Source: Pseudoruminococcus_B sp937901805
GTDB taxonomy: Bacteria; Bacillota; Clostridia; Oscillospirales; Ruminococcaceae
Reading direction: 5' to 3'
DNA: 64,000 nt
Assembly: GCA_963560245.1 (NCBI GenBank)
Contig: CAUWNS010000007.1
Span: 15,149-79,148, forward strand
The position numbers were made by a program, and so were the translations under genes. This document shows positions 8,505-17,284 of this stretch, piece by piece. Positions within the stretch are counted from its first letter, which is position 1; every line of letters starts with the position of its first letter. The notes beneath the pieces were generated by a model. It was not told the origin of the DNA and ran no database searches. It saw nothing but the letters and a program-made list of their open reading frames with translations.

Positions 8505-8828
8505 TTACCCTTCTGTCTGCCGGATAATTCCATACAGCTGAATAATCCGCTCCATCTCCGCAGACAGCACCTTTTTTCCAACCGGTGTGATACAGTACAG
8601 TTTCCTGCGCTCCACCTCCCTGGTCACCTCAATCAGGCCGTCGTTTTCCATCTTATACAGGATGGTGTATACCGTCCCCGCCCCAAGGCTGACCCTTCCC
8701 TGTGTCAAGCGGGATGCATTTTGCATAATACCGTACCCATGGTTTTCATGGAGCAGACTGTACAGCACCAAAAAGCTCGGCTCCGACATAGGAATATAGC
8801 TTGAAATCAGCTTTTCCACTTCTGCCAT
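8505..8828 (-). CDS. PadR-family transcriptional regulator
   Basis: A 107-residue winged-helix repressor of the PadR family. The start ATG at 8828 (MAEVEKLISSYIP) follows GGAGG by seven bases. The N-terminal wHTH is seen as PSFLVLYSLLHENHGYGI, then the recognition region LGAGTVYTILYKMENDGLIE and a wing with VERRKLYCITPVGKKVL; a short C-terminal helix follows. It is upstream of NfeD/SPFH by 42 bases and may control them or the preceding acetamidase gene. Inverted repeats over its own promoter suggest autoregulation. Confidence 0.9.
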   Translation of the reverse strand: MAEVEKLISSYIPMSEPSFLVLYSLLHENHGYGIMQNASRLTQGRVSLGAGTVYTILYKMENDGLIEVTREVERRKLYCITPVGKKVLSAEMERIIQLYGIIRQTEG

Positions 8829-8854
8829 TAGGAAACCTCCTCTCACAGCGCCAT

Positions 8855-8893
8855 TATATCACAAAATGATATATTGATAATATGAATATATCA
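8855..8893 (-). promoter_or_regulatory. Promoter and operator palindromes upstream of padR-like gene
   Basis: The sequence contains TATATCA (8855-8861), TGATATATT (8867-8875) and AATATATCA (8885-8893). The first two form one inverted repeat spaced by five bases, and the last two form a perfect nine-base inverted repeat spaced by nine. On the minus strand these overlap a TTATCA / TATAAT promoter with a 16-base spacer. This is the expected arrangement for PadR autorepression. Confidence 0.65.
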
Positions 8894-8909
8894 CTGCTCG
8901 TTATAGTTG

Positions 8910-9818
8910 TCAAGAGGGAAATCCATTCTTTTCAGAAAACAGGGATGGCAGGATTGTTTTTGGCATAGCAAAACAGACCGTGCGCTTCGGATCAACCACC
9001 TGACAGAATTGGAGAGTACCCACAGCACTCATCAGCATCCCCGCTTCCTCCAGGGAAAGTCCCAATTGTTTTTGGATTACCTGGTTCATATCCCGTGACG
9101 CCAAAAAGATTGCCTGCTCCAAATCCTCATGGGAGGCGATGGTATATACCATAGTGGAATCCTCCAGCATGGGGTTTTCAATCGTCTGGTTTTTGAGGAC
9201 TTCTACATAAACAGCTACTTTGGCGGAAATTTCCACCCCAGTCACCATAATTTCCCCATCGCCCATCCGTGCGTGGACATCCCCGATGGAGAGCAGGCCG
9301 CCCTCATGAAAAACAGGGAGATACAGTACTGAACCCTTACGGATCCTGGTGTTATCCATGTTGCCCCCATGGCTGCCGGGCGTCCCGCAGGGGACAGCCC
9401 CCTCTTTTGGAGCGACGCCGATTACGCCAATCATCGGATCACAGGGAATGGAAAGCTGATCGTGAAACCGGATATGCCTGCGCTCTATCGGCATCACCTG
9501 AACCAACGGTTCTTTCACCAGATCCCCCAGTACTCCATTTCCCGGAATCGCCGCCATAACTCCCTGTTTTCCCACCACAATATTTTCAATGTGGATTTTT
9601 AAAGTATCCCCCGGCATAGCCCCTTCCACAAAAACAGGACCTGCCGCCGGATTGATATGAGTCCAGTCCAGAGTATCAACTGTGTGCGAATTCTGGATAA
9701 TCTGCCCTCCAAAACAATCCAGCGTGTGAAATACAACCGCTGTATTGTCCGCCACCCGCAGCACCGGACGATTTGCCGCATCCATTTGATAAATCTGGTG
9801 CCCTTTTACTTCAAACAT
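8910..9818 (-). CDS. Acetamidase/formamidase family protein
   Basis: Probable amidase hydrolysing short amides to ammonia and an acid. About 302 residues from the ATG at 9818 (MFEVKGHQIYQMD), which has GGAGGG five bases upstream; a longer frame upstream lacks a site. Family features are SHTVDTLDWTHINPAAGPVFVEGAMPGDTL near residue 50, PCGTPGSHGGNMD, and GDVHARMGDGEI with a conserved metal-site H and D. It precedes the PadR gene in the same direction. The natural substrate cannot be told. Confidence 0.85.
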   Translation of the reverse strand: MFEVKGHQIYQMDAANRPVLRVADNTAVVFHTLDCFGGQIIQNSHTVDTLDWTHINPAAGPVFVEGAMPGDTLKIHIENIVVGKQGVMAAIPGNGVLGDLVKEPLVQVMPIERRHIRFHDQLSIPCDPMIGVIGVAPKEGAVPCGTPGSHGGNMDNTRIRKGSVLYLPVFHEGGLLSIGDVHARMGDGEIMVTGVEISAKVAVYVEVLKNQTIENPMLEDSTMVYTIASHEDLEQAIFLASRDMNQVIQKQLGLSLEEAGMLMSAVGTLQFCQVVDPKRTVCFAMPKTILPSLFSEKNGFPS

Positions 9819-10252
9819 AAGCGCCCTCCTACTGTAGAAATTGTATCCCGGATGAAACAATGATCTCTGCTTTTTACACATCCGTCCCGCTTATGGAATC
9901 ATACGCGGGATCACATAGTTATTATATCGCAAATTCTATTTTTTTACTAGGAAATAGAAGGGGCGCTTTCGTCCACAAACAGAAAGGGAATATACAGCCT
10001 ATCCATGGGCTGTTTTCCGGAAGCACTCCACAGGAAGAGGGAAAACACATGGACGAAAGAGAGCCGACGTCATCCCGGACGCCGGCGGAGAAAAGGGCGC
10101 CGGAAAGCAAATGCCGGCAGGCACTTGCAGCGGTTCTAAAACCGCATATGGGATACCGTGGTTTCCTCCAATGCAGTCTCGCCCCGAAAATAGGATTGAA
10201 AGTTGGAAATTCTTCTGTTATTTTCCTGTTTTCAATAAACCCTTGCATACTT

Positions 10253-10303
10253 AGAAGGGAATCCTTTACAGCTGTCATTGGAAATGGCTGAAAGGGGCCT
10301 TCT
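10253..10303 (+). ncRNA. Candidate structured RNA element
   Basis: A 51-base stretch folds as one interrupted stem: AGAAGG with CCTTCT, CCTTT with AAAGG, CAGC with GCTG and CATT with AATG, with small internal loops and a GGA apex. No T tract follows, so it is not a standard terminator. It lies in a gene-free region. An unclassified RNA, or a leader or trailer structure, is possible. Confidence 0.3.
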
Positions 10304-10341
10304 TTATAAAAATGTGCTTTTATAATACGAGACGGCAAATT

Positions 10342-10375
10342 AAAAACTGGAACTTCCAGCAGAAGTTCCAGTTTT
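10342..10375 (-). terminator. Hairpin terminator downstream of LysR-type gene
   Basis: AAAACTGGAACTTC and GAAGTTCCAGTTTT flank a five-base loop, with A and T runs outside the stem. It can end transcription in both directions and lies about 100 bases after the LysR-type stop. Confidence 0.75.
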
Positions 10376-10479
10376 ACATGAAAATAATCTTTTCTGCGTG
10401 CTTTGGGATCTTTTCCGCTTCTGCACTTTAGTCTGTGCCGCGGCCTATCTTGCGAAATACAAGTCTTTGCCGGCGTCCA

Positions 10480-11400
10480 CTATTCCACCGCAGATGCGCG
10501 AAGCAACTGGACAAAGCGTCTGCCGTACTCGGACAGGGGCTCTTTCTGGGGATAGATCACAATATCCCTGTGCAGCATACTGGGAAGCACACACTTTTTC
10601 GTCACCAGCCCGTGTTGCTCTAGGTAATCCGAGGGGATGGGGGACACCCACATAAACGATCCGGGGACGCGCTGCAAAACATCGTATTGGCTGCCCCGAT
10701 CATAGACATAGATCCGCTTGGCATGGGACGCAGGACCAGGTTCCTGATGAATTTGGGAGAGCGAAACAGAGGGTACTTTAAAATCCCCCTGTACAATTTC
10801 CGGATATCCGTCCAGCATTTGGAAGGATACCGTTTCCTGGACGGCAAGCGGGTGGTTTTTCGACATCAGCAAAACCGTGGCAAATTCGCTGATAAGCTCC
10901 TTGGAAAGCCCCCTGTCCCGGATACTGCTGAGAAAATACTCCTCATAAATACTCTGATAACGGACAATCCCAAAATCCGACTCTCCCGAAGCGACATCGT
11001 TGATGGCCCCCATGGCGCTGGTCTCTTTAAAATAAATATTCATGTGGGGCTTGTCCGCATACTCTGCAATAAAATCTGCCGCCGTCACAGAAACATAAGT
11101 GGCGCGGGGCACAGAAAAGGAAAATTCTACAGATTCCGATGCGTAGGGTCGTTTATACATGGCCTCCAGCTCATTGACCTGGGAGAGAATCGAATTTGCA
11201 TACTCCAGAAATTCCCTTCCCTTGCGGGTCGGCTGAACGCCCTGCGCCGTCCGCTTAAAAATAGTAATGCCGATTTCGCTTTCCAGTTCTTTAATCGCCT
11301 TACTCAGATTGGGCTGACCCATATACAGGTTGTGAGCCGCCCTGGTAATCGAATTGGTTTTGCCCACCTCCAGGACATATTTTAAATGGGAGAGGTTCAT
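10480..11400 (-). CDS. LysR-family transcriptional regulator
   Basis: A 306-residue LysR regulator. The start ATG at 11400 (MNLSHLKYVLEVGKTNSITRAA) has GGAGG six bases upstream. The N-terminal winged HTH covers residues 1-60 (QPNLSKAIKELESEIGITIFKRT). The remainder is the periplasmic-binding-protein-like effector domain. It is divergent from the iron alcohol dehydrogenase gene (224-base gap) and may regulate it; effector unknown. The C-terminal domain has no stop or frameshift. Confidence 0.92.
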   Translation of the reverse strand: MNLSHLKYVLEVGKTNSITRAAHNLYMGQPNLSKAIKELESEIGITIFKRTAQGVQPTRKGREFLEYANSILSQVNELEAMYKRPYASESVEFSFSVPRATYVSVTAADFIAEYADKPHMNIYFKETSAMGAINDVASGESDFGIVRYQSIYEEYFLSSIRDRGLSKELISEFATVLLMSKNHPLAVQETVSFQMLDGYPEIVQGDFKVPSVSLSQIHQEPGPASHAKRIYVYDRGSQYDVLQRVPGSFMWVSPIPSDYLEQHGLVTKKCVLPSMLHRDIVIYPQKEPLSEYGRRFVQLLRASAVE

Positions 11401-11624
11401 GGATATCCTCCATTCCTTTTTTAATATACCGGCCATATCAAAAAAAGATTACCCGATAAAACCCAACTATGATAAAATAATAACAAAGAGCGAAGGAGCT
11501 GTGGGTAACAGAGTTTACAGGCAGGTTCCGGTATTTCATGCTCTTTCTATAGTATAACACATTCTTACGGGAATGTGCGGTTTTTCCATTTGTTTACGTT
11601 CCAAAATAAAAGGAGGAATTTCTC

Positions 11625-12839
11625 ATGCGTTTCACATTACCAAGAGACATTTACCACGGCAAAGGGGCTTTGGAAGCTCTCAAAACTCTGGACGGAAAAA
11701 AAGCCATCATCTGTGTCGGCGGCGGCTCGATGAAAAAATTCGGCTTCCTTGACAAAGCTGTTTCCTATCTGAAAGAAGCAGGTATGGAAGTTGAATTGTT
11801 CGAGGGCATCGAAGCGGATCCTTCTGTCGAGACTGTTATGAGAGGCGCAGAGGCTATGCAGAAGTTCCAGCCGGACTGGATCGTTGCTATCGGCGGCGGT
11901 TCCCCGATCGACGCTGCAAAAGCAATGTGGATCAAATATGAGTATCCGGAAGTTACTTTTGAAGATATGTGCAAAGTATTCGGGCTGCCGAAACTGAGAA
12001 CCAAAGCTCATTTCTGCGCGGTTTCCTCTACCTCCGGCACCGCTACTGAAGTTACCGCTTTCTCCATTATTACTGACTACAACAAGGGTATCAAATATCC
12101 GATCGCCGACTTTGAAATCACTCCGGACGTTGCGATTGTTGATCCAGAACTCGCAGAGACCATGCCGAAAAAACTCGTTGCTCACACCGGTATGGATGCC
12201 ATGACCCATGCAATCGAGGCTTATGTTTCCACTGCAAACTGCGACTACTCCGATCCTCTCGCTCTGCATGCCATTAAGATGATCCAGAACGATCTGGTTG
12301 GTTCTTATAACGGCGACATGGCAAAGAGAGACAGCATGCACAATGCACAGTGCCTGGCTGGTATGGCATTCTCCAACGCACTGCTCGGAATTGTCCACTC
12401 CATGGCTCACAAGACCGGCGCTGCATTCGCTGATCACGGTGCGCACATCATCCACGGTGCTGCAAACGCAATGTATCTGCCAAAAGTCATTGCTTTCAAC
12501 GCAAAAGATGAGACCGCAAAGAAACGCTATGGCGTTATTGCTGACTTCATGGGTCTTGGCGGCAGCAGCGATGATGAAAAAGTTCAGCTCCTCATCAAAT
12601 ACCTGAGAAAGATGAACGATGACCTGAACATCCCGCACTGCATCAAGAACTATGGCGCAGACAGCTACCCAACCGAGAACGGCTTTGTTCCAGAGAATGT
12701 TTTCCTCGAAAGACTGCCGGAAATCGCCAAGAATGCAATCGGAGACGCCTGCACAGGTTCCAACCCGCGTCAGCCAAGCCAGGAAGAGATGGAGAAGCTC
12801 CTCAAGTGCTGCTACTATGACACCGAGGTTGACTTCTAA
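11625..12839 (+). CDS. Iron-containing alcohol dehydrogenase
   Basis: Group III metal-dependent NAD(P)H alcohol dehydrogenase of 404 residues, similar in kind to the C-terminal half of AdhE and to butanol dehydrogenases. The N-terminal nucleotide-binding domain carries AIGGGSPIDAAKAMW. The iron ligands lie in the helical domain: a D and H around HTGMDAMTHAIEAY, and H residues in GIVHSMAHKTGA and FADHGAHIIHGAANA. AGGAGG lies about seven bases upstream. It probably reduces aldehydes to alcohols in fermentation, using NAD(P)H that the neighbouring NfnAB can help balance. Codon choice looks highly optimised, suggesting strong expression. Confidence 0.93.
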   Translation: MRFTLPRDIYHGKGALEALKTLDGKKAIICVGGGSMKKFGFLDKAVSYLKEAGMEVELFEGIEADPSVETVMRGAEAMQKFQPDWIVAIGGGSPIDAAKAMWIKYEYPEVTFEDMCKVFGLPKLRTKAHFCAVSSTSGTATEVTAFSIITDYNKGIKYPIADFEITPDVAIVDPELAETMPKKLVAHTGMDAMTHAIEAYVSTANCDYSDPLALHAIKMIQNDLVGSYNGDMAKRDSMHNAQCLAGMAFSNALLGIVHSMAHKTGAAFADHGAHIIHGAANAMYLPKVIAFNAKDETAKKRYGVIADFMGLGGSSDDEKVQLLIKYLRKMNDDLNIPHCIKNYGADSYPTENGFVPENVFLERLPEIAKNAIGDACTGSNPRQPSQEEMEKLLKCCYYDTEVDF

Positions 12840-12903
12840 GTATAACTACATTACAATTAAATCAGTTTCAGTAGAAGTCTGTGGCCTTCCATAAATATGG
12901 AAA

Positions 12904-12929
12904 CCAGCGGCGGAATCCCCCGCCGCTGG
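12904..12929 (+). terminator. GC-rich hairpin after alcohol dehydrogenase
   Basis: CCAGCGGCGG pairs with CCGCCGCTGG over a six-base loop, 65 bases after the dehydrogenase stop. No clean T run follows directly, so it may be a weak terminator or an attenuator before nfnAB. Confidence 0.55.
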
Positions 12930-13005
12930 AGCTAACAGACTTTTACTTTTAGTTCCCATTTTTATTTGAAGTTCCTACAACTGAAGAGGAAAGGTTTGAA
13001 AAGCT

Positions 13006-13854
13006 ATGTATCGTATTCTCCGCAAGAAAGTCCTCAACCCGACTGTCACGCTGATGGATATCGACGCCCCCTTGATTGCCAAAAAAGCAGAGCCAGGGCA
13101 GTTCATTATTCTGAGAGTGGACGAAAACGGCGAGCGAATCCCTTTGACCATTGCGGATTTTGATCGCGAAAAGGGAATTGTCACGATCATTTTCCAAGTC
13201 GTGGGCGCCACCACAGAAAAACTCAACCATCTGGAAGAGGGCGACTCCCTGCACGATTTTGTCGGCCCGCTCGGCGTTCCTTCCCATGTGGAAGGCCTGA
13301 AAAAAGTCGCTGTCATCGGCGGCGGCGTCGGATGCGCCATCGCCTACCCGATCGCAAAGAAACTCCACCGTCTGGGTGCGGAAGTCCATTCTGTGGTTGG
13401 GTTCCGCAACAAGGATCTTGTCATTTTGGAAGATGAATTCAAAGCTGCAAGTTCGAAGTTCGTCATGATGACGGACGATGGTTCCTATGGAGAAAAGGGC
13501 CTTGTCACAGATGCGCTCAAAAAGCTGATTGAAAGCGGCGAGAAGTATGATGAAGTCATCGCCATCGGCCCACTCATCATGATGAAGTTTGTATGCAAAC
13601 TCACCAAAGAGTATGGCATCAAGACTGTCGTCAGCATGAACCCAATCATGATCGACGGTACCGGCATGTGCGGCGGATGCCGCCTGACTGTCGGCGGTGA
13701 AACCAAGTTTGCCTGCGTTGACGGCCCGGACTTCGACGGCCATCTCGTGGACTTTGACGAGGCCATGGAACGCGCTACCATGTACAAGGATTTTGAGCGC
13801 CACCAGTATGAAGAAACCTGCAATCTGTTCAAGGGGGTAAAAGACAATGCCTAA
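13006..13854 (+). CDS. nfnA: NfnA: NADH-dependent reduced ferredoxin:NADP+ oxidoreductase, subunit A
   Basis: Small subunit of the electron-bifurcating transhydrogenase NfnAB, also annotated as sulfide dehydrogenase beta or a PyrK-like FAD/NAD-binding protein. The 282 residues comprise an FAD-binding barrel (1-100), an NAD-binding Rossmann domain (VAVIGGGVGCAIAYPIAKKL near residue 100), and a C-terminal 2Fe-2S site with GTGMCGGCRLTV and FACVDGP. The subunit couples NADH to the bifurcating FAD in NfnB. Its stop overlaps the nfnB start by eight bases, and the conserved gene pair makes the assignment firm. Confidence 0.93.
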   Translation: MYRILRKKVLNPTVTLMDIDAPLIAKKAEPGQFIILRVDENGERIPLTIADFDREKGIVTIIFQVVGATTEKLNHLEEGDSLHDFVGPLGVPSHVEGLKKVAVIGGGVGCAIAYPIAKKLHRLGAEVHSVVGFRNKDLVILEDEFKAASSKFVMMTDDGSYGEKGLVTDALKKLIESGEKYDEVIAIGPLIMMKFVCKLTKEYGIKTVVSMNPIMIDGTGMCGGCRLTVGGETKFACVDGPDFDGHLVDFDEAMERATMYKDFERHQYEETCNLFKGVKDNA

Positions 13855-15238
13855 TATGTCCCTGAAAAAAAATCCAATGCCCGTTCAAGAGCCGACGGTG
13901 CGCAATCACAACTTTGAAGAGGTCGCCCTGGGCTATACCCCGGAACAGGCGGTTGACGAGGCGAATCGCTGCCTTGGCTGTAAAAACAAACCCTGCGTCG
14001 GCGGATGCCCGGTCGCAATCGATATCCCGGCATTTATTGCTAAAATCAAGGAGCAGGATTTTGAAGGCGCTTACCAGATCATCAACAAATCCAGCTCCCT
14101 CCCCGCTGTCTGCGGCCGTGTCTGCCCGCAGGAAACCCAGTGTGAATCCAAATGCGTCCGCGGTATCAAAGGCGAGCCGGTTGCTATCGGCCGCTTAGAG
14201 CGCTTTGTCGCCGACTGGCATATGGCGCACAACACCGAAGCTCCGGTAAAACCGGAGCCAAACGGCCACAAAGTCGCCATTGTCGGCGCCGGTCCTGCAG
14301 GATTAACCTGCGCCGGCGACCTTGCAAAGCTGGGCTATGAAGTTTCCATCTTCGAGGCGCTCCATCTGGCCGGCGGCGTGCTGGTCTATGGAATCCCGCA
14401 GTTTAGGCTTCCGAAAGAGATTGTCCAGAAGGAAATCGACAACCTCAAAGCCATCGGTGTCCACGTGGATACCAACGTTGTCATCGGCAAAACCATCACC
14501 ATTGACGAGCTCTTTGAAGATGGCTTTGAAGCGATCTTTGTCGGATCTGGCGCCGGACTTCCGAATTTCATGAAAATTCCGGGCGAAAACCTCAAAGGCG
14601 TGTATTCCGCCAACGAATTTCTCACCCGCACCAACCTCATGAAAGCATACCGCGAAGGCAGCAGCACCCCAATTGAACACGCGAAAAACGTCGCCGTCGT
14701 TGGCGGCGGAAACGTGGCGATGGACGCCGCCCGCTGCGCGAAGAGATTGGGCGCGGAAAATGTCTACATCGTGTACCGCCGTTCAGAAGACGAACTTCCG
14801 GCCAGAAAAGAGGAAGTTGAACACGCAAAAGAAGAGGGCATTATCTTTAAACTCCTCAATAACCCGGTCGAAATCCTTGGCGACGAGCATAAATTTGTCA
14901 ATGGTATGAAGTGCATTGAGATGGAACTCGGCGAACCGGACGCTTCCGGCAGACGCCGTCCCATCCCGAAGGAAGGCTCGGAATTCGTTCTGGACGTAGA
15001 CTGCGTCATCATGTCCATCGGTACCTCTCCGAACCCGCTGATCAAATCCACCACCAAAGGCCTCGACACCAACAAATGGGGCTGTATCGTGGCAAATGAG
15101 GAAACCGGGCAAACCTCCCGCGAGGGCGTATTTTCCGGCGGCGATGCCGTCACAGGCGCTGCAACGGTTATTCTCGCCATGGGCGCTGGCAAAAAAGCTG
15201 CCGCCGCTATGGATGAGTACATTAAAAACAAACACTAA
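13847..15238 (+). CDS. nfnB: NfnB: bifurcating transhydrogenase, subunit B (GltD-like)
   Basis: Large subunit of NfnAB, often annotated as homotetrameric NADPH-dependent glutamate synthase. 463 residues. The N-terminal double 4Fe-4S domain has CLGCKNKPCVGGCP near residue 42 and CGRVCPQETQCESKC near 88. An FAD fold follows (VAIVGAGPAGLTCAGDLA, about 143), then an NADPH fold (NVAVVGGGNVAMDAARCA, about 283) and a C-terminal FAD contact (FSGGDAVTGAATVILAMGAGK). NfnAB couples reduction of NADP+ by ferredoxin with that by NADH. There is no gltA-type large synthase subunit alongside, which favours the Nfn role. Confidence 0.92.
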   Translation: MPNMSLKKNPMPVQEPTVRNHNFEEVALGYTPEQAVDEANRCLGCKNKPCVGGCPVAIDIPAFIAKIKEQDFEGAYQIINKSSSLPAVCGRVCPQETQCESKCVRGIKGEPVAIGRLERFVADWHMAHNTEAPVKPEPNGHKVAIVGAGPAGLTCAGDLAKLGYEVSIFEALHLAGGVLVYGIPQFRLPKEIVQKEIDNLKAIGVHVDTNVVIGKTITIDELFEDGFEAIFVGSGAGLPNFMKIPGENLKGVYSANEFLTRTNLMKAYREGSSTPIEHAKNVAVVGGGNVAMDAARCAKRLGAENVYIVYRRSEDELPARKEEVEHAKEEGIIFKLLNNPVEILGDEHKFVNGMKCIEMELGEPDASGRRRPIPKEGSEFVLDVDCVIMSIGTSPNPLIKSTTKGLDTNKWGCIVANEETGQTSREGVFSGGDAVTGAATVILAMGAGKKAAAAMDEYIKNKH

Positions 15239-15245
15239 CCTATTG

Positions 15246-15286
15246 AAAAACCCCGGATGCTGAAGTTCAAGCATCCGGGGTTTTTT
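15246..15286 (+). terminator. Terminator between nfnB and pncB
   Basis: A stem CCCCGGATGC with GCATCCGGGG and a ten-base loop is followed by a T run, eight bases after the nfnB stop. The A run on the other side lets it also serve the convergent pncB gene. Confidence 0.9.
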
Positions 15287-16732
15287 CTATTTTCTATTTT
15301 CGCTCAACAGTTTCTGACGAATATTCCACAGCTTTTGGGAGAGATCCACATAGTAGTTGTGCGGGTTTTCAAACCGCTTGACTTCTTCCCACTGCAAGTC
15401 CACCTGCTGCTTGCAGTAAGCGCGGATTTCCTCGGTGGATGGGCACTGGTACACACACTCCCCATTTTTGAAAACCGGGACAAGCAGTTCCTCCGCTGTA
15501 AAATCGGTCAGCGTCTTGCGTTTCCAAGTGTAATCCGGGTCAAAGATTTCCAGGGGCTTAGTATCGTCTACGATTTCATCGTGTACACAGAGCAAATCCG
15601 CAATCGCCTTGCCGGAATCCTTTTCATACAGACGATAGACCTTTTTAAAATGCGGAATGGTCAGCTTCGCCGCATTCTCGCTGATTTTGATTTTCGGGAC
15701 AATTGCCCCATCCTCTTTTTCTACGGCAACCAGCTTGTATACTCCCCCAAAGACCGGATCGCTTTTGGAGGTAATCAGCCTCTCACCCACGCCAAAACTG
15801 TCGATGCAGGCGCCCTGTCCCAGCAAATCCTGGATGATATATTCATCCAGCGAGTTAGTGGCAATGATTTTGCAGTCCGGATACCCTGCCTCGTCCAGCA
15901 TCTTCCTTGCCTGCTTGGAAAGGTAAGTCAGATCCCCGGAATCAATCCGAATCGCACAGCTGGTAATTCCTCTGGGTTTTAATACCTCGTCAAAGGCGCG
16001 GATTGCATTTGGTACTCCGCTTTTCAGGACATTGTAGGTATCTACTAAAAGTACAACATTATTTGGATATAACTCACAGTATGTTTTGAAGGCGGTCAAC
16101 TCATCATCAAACATCTGCACCCAGGAGTGGGCCATGGTGCCGGCCGCAGGTGTGCCGTAATACTGATCCGCCAGCACACAGGCCGTACCCGTACAGCCCG
16201 CGATATAGGCGGCACGCGCGCCAAGCACAGCGCCGTCCGCTCCCTGTGCACGCCGGGAGCCGAATTCCGCAACCCCTCTGCCCTGCGCCGCACGGACAAT
16301 CCGGTTGGACTTTGTTGCAATCAGGGATTGGTGGTTGAGCGCCAACAGCACATAAGTTTCAATCAGCTGGGCTTCAATTGCCGGGGCGCGCACGGTCATA
16401 ATCGGTTCGTGCGGGAAAACGGGAGTCCCCTCCGGCACCGCATAGATATCCCCATGGAACCGGAACGTGTACAGATACTCCAAAAATTCCTCCGGGAACA
16501 CTTTTTTCGTGCGCAAAAAGGCAATATCCTCTTCGCTAAAATGCAGGTTTTTGATATAGTCGATTACCTGTTCCAATCCTGCGGCGATGGCAAACCCGCC
16601 CCCGTCCGGAATCCTGCGGAAAAACACGTCAAAATAGGTTATCCGGTCTTTCAGCCCGATCTGAAAATAGCCGTTTCCCATAGTCATCTCATAAAAGTCA
16701 AACAACATGGTATAATTTGGTTTGGTGTCCAT
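15287..16732 (-). CDS. pncB: Nicotinate phosphoribosyltransferase
   Basis: Converts nicotinate and PRPP to nicotinate mononucleotide in NAD salvage. 481 residues, the usual length of the longer Firmicutes PncB type. Recognisable parts are the N-terminus MDTKPNYTMLFDFYEMTMGNGYF, the FRRIPDGGGFAIAAGLEQ segment, the FGSRRAQGADGA loop, and the phosphate-binding region near IRIDSGDLTYLSKQARKML. The start has AAGGGG five bases upstream. It follows the nicotinamidase gene by 13 bases on the minus strand; together they turn nicotinamide into NaMN. Confidence 0.95.
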   Translation of the reverse strand: MDTKPNYTMLFDFYEMTMGNGYFQIGLKDRITYFDVFFRRIPDGGGFAIAAGLEQVIDYIKNLHFSEEDIAFLRTKKVFPEEFLEYLYTFRFHGDIYAVPEGTPVFPHEPIMTVRAPAIEAQLIETYVLLALNHQSLIATKSNRIVRAAQGRGVAEFGSRRAQGADGAVLGARAAYIAGCTGTACVLADQYYGTPAAGTMAHSWVQMFDDELTAFKTYCELYPNNVVLLVDTYNVLKSGVPNAIRAFDEVLKPRGITSCAIRIDSGDLTYLSKQARKMLDEAGYPDCKIIATNSLDEYIIQDLLGQGACIDSFGVGERLITSKSDPVFGGVYKLVAVEKEDGAIVPKIKISENAAKLTIPHFKKVYRLYEKDSGKAIADLLCVHDEIVDDTKPLEIFDPDYTWKRKTLTDFTAEELLVPVFKNGECVYQCPSTEEIRAYCKQQVDLQWEEVKRFENPHNYYVDLSQKLWNIRQKLLSENRK

Positions 16733-16745
16733 TGAAACCCCTTCC

Positions 16746-17273
16746 TTATCGGTTGATTACAGTCATCTGAAGGCCTTCCATGACGTCCAGCGCTTTGTTA
16801 TGCAGGGTATCGTCATTGCTGGCCGTACACTGTGCGTCAATGATAATTTCTGCTTCCGGCAGCGCCGCTTTTGCCAGGACAGCGTTAGAGATCACACAGA
16901 TATTGGAAACAACGCCTGCCAGCTCTATCCGGTCATAGGGATGTTCTCTCAAGTAATCCGCCAGCGCCACGCTGCCAAAGGCGGCCTTTTCCAGGCAAGC
17001 CGCCGCCCGGTCTTGATAGTCCGCGATCCTTCCGTAGAGTTCCCAGCCGGGCGTGCCTTTGATGCAGTGCGCCACTGGGAGACGTCTTCCCTCCTGCGTC
17101 TGAAGATAGTCTTCCCCATGCGTATCGAAGGTAAACAGGATATCCTGCCCGGCCTTCAGGTATTCCTCGATTTTTGTACAGAGCGCGTTCTCCAGGCACT
17201 TTGCTTTTTCAAAGCCCAGCGAACCACAGACAAAATCATTTTGATAATCTACAATAACCAATAGCTGCTTCAT
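16746..17273 (-). CDS. pncA: Nicotinamidase, isochorismatase family
   Basis: Hydrolyses nicotinamide to nicotinate. 175 residues of the cysteine hydrolase fold. Catalytic residues fit: D10 in VIVDYQNDFVCG, K near residue 91 (LEKAAFGSV), and C126 in GVVSNICVISNAV; the metal-site region DTHGEDY is near residue 50. It lies between the nitroreductase gene and pncB with gaps of about 11-13 bases, so the three form one operon. The linkage to pncB supports nicotinamide over isochorismate as substrate. Confidence 0.9.
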   Translation of the reverse strand: MKQLLVIVDYQNDFVCGSLGFEKAKCLENALCTKIEEYLKAGQDILFTFDTHGEDYLQTQEGRRLPVAHCIKGTPGWELYGRIADYQDRAAACLEKAAFGSVALADYLREHPYDRIELAGVVSNICVISNAVLAKAALPEAEIIIDAQCTASNDDTLHNKALDVMEGLQMTVINR

Positions 17274-17284
17274 TCCATCTCCTC

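Larger units (their letters stand above)
9819..10479 (+). other. Gene-free stretch with hairpins
   Basis: No convincing coding region was found here on either strand; open frames exist but show no family features and overlap one another. The stretch holds a complex hairpin (10253-10303) and a strong hairpin (10342-10375). Confidence 0.5.

Noticed and set aside
9860..10338. Overlapping open frames on both strands in the gap between the acetamidase and LysR genes
   Set aside because: No protein family features, no clear ribosome sites and mutual overlap; treated as non-coding.
13847..15238. Reading nfnB as true glutamate synthase small subunit
   Set aside because: No large GltB-type subunit is adjacent, and the overlapping PyrK-like nfnA gene points to the NfnAB transhydrogenase.
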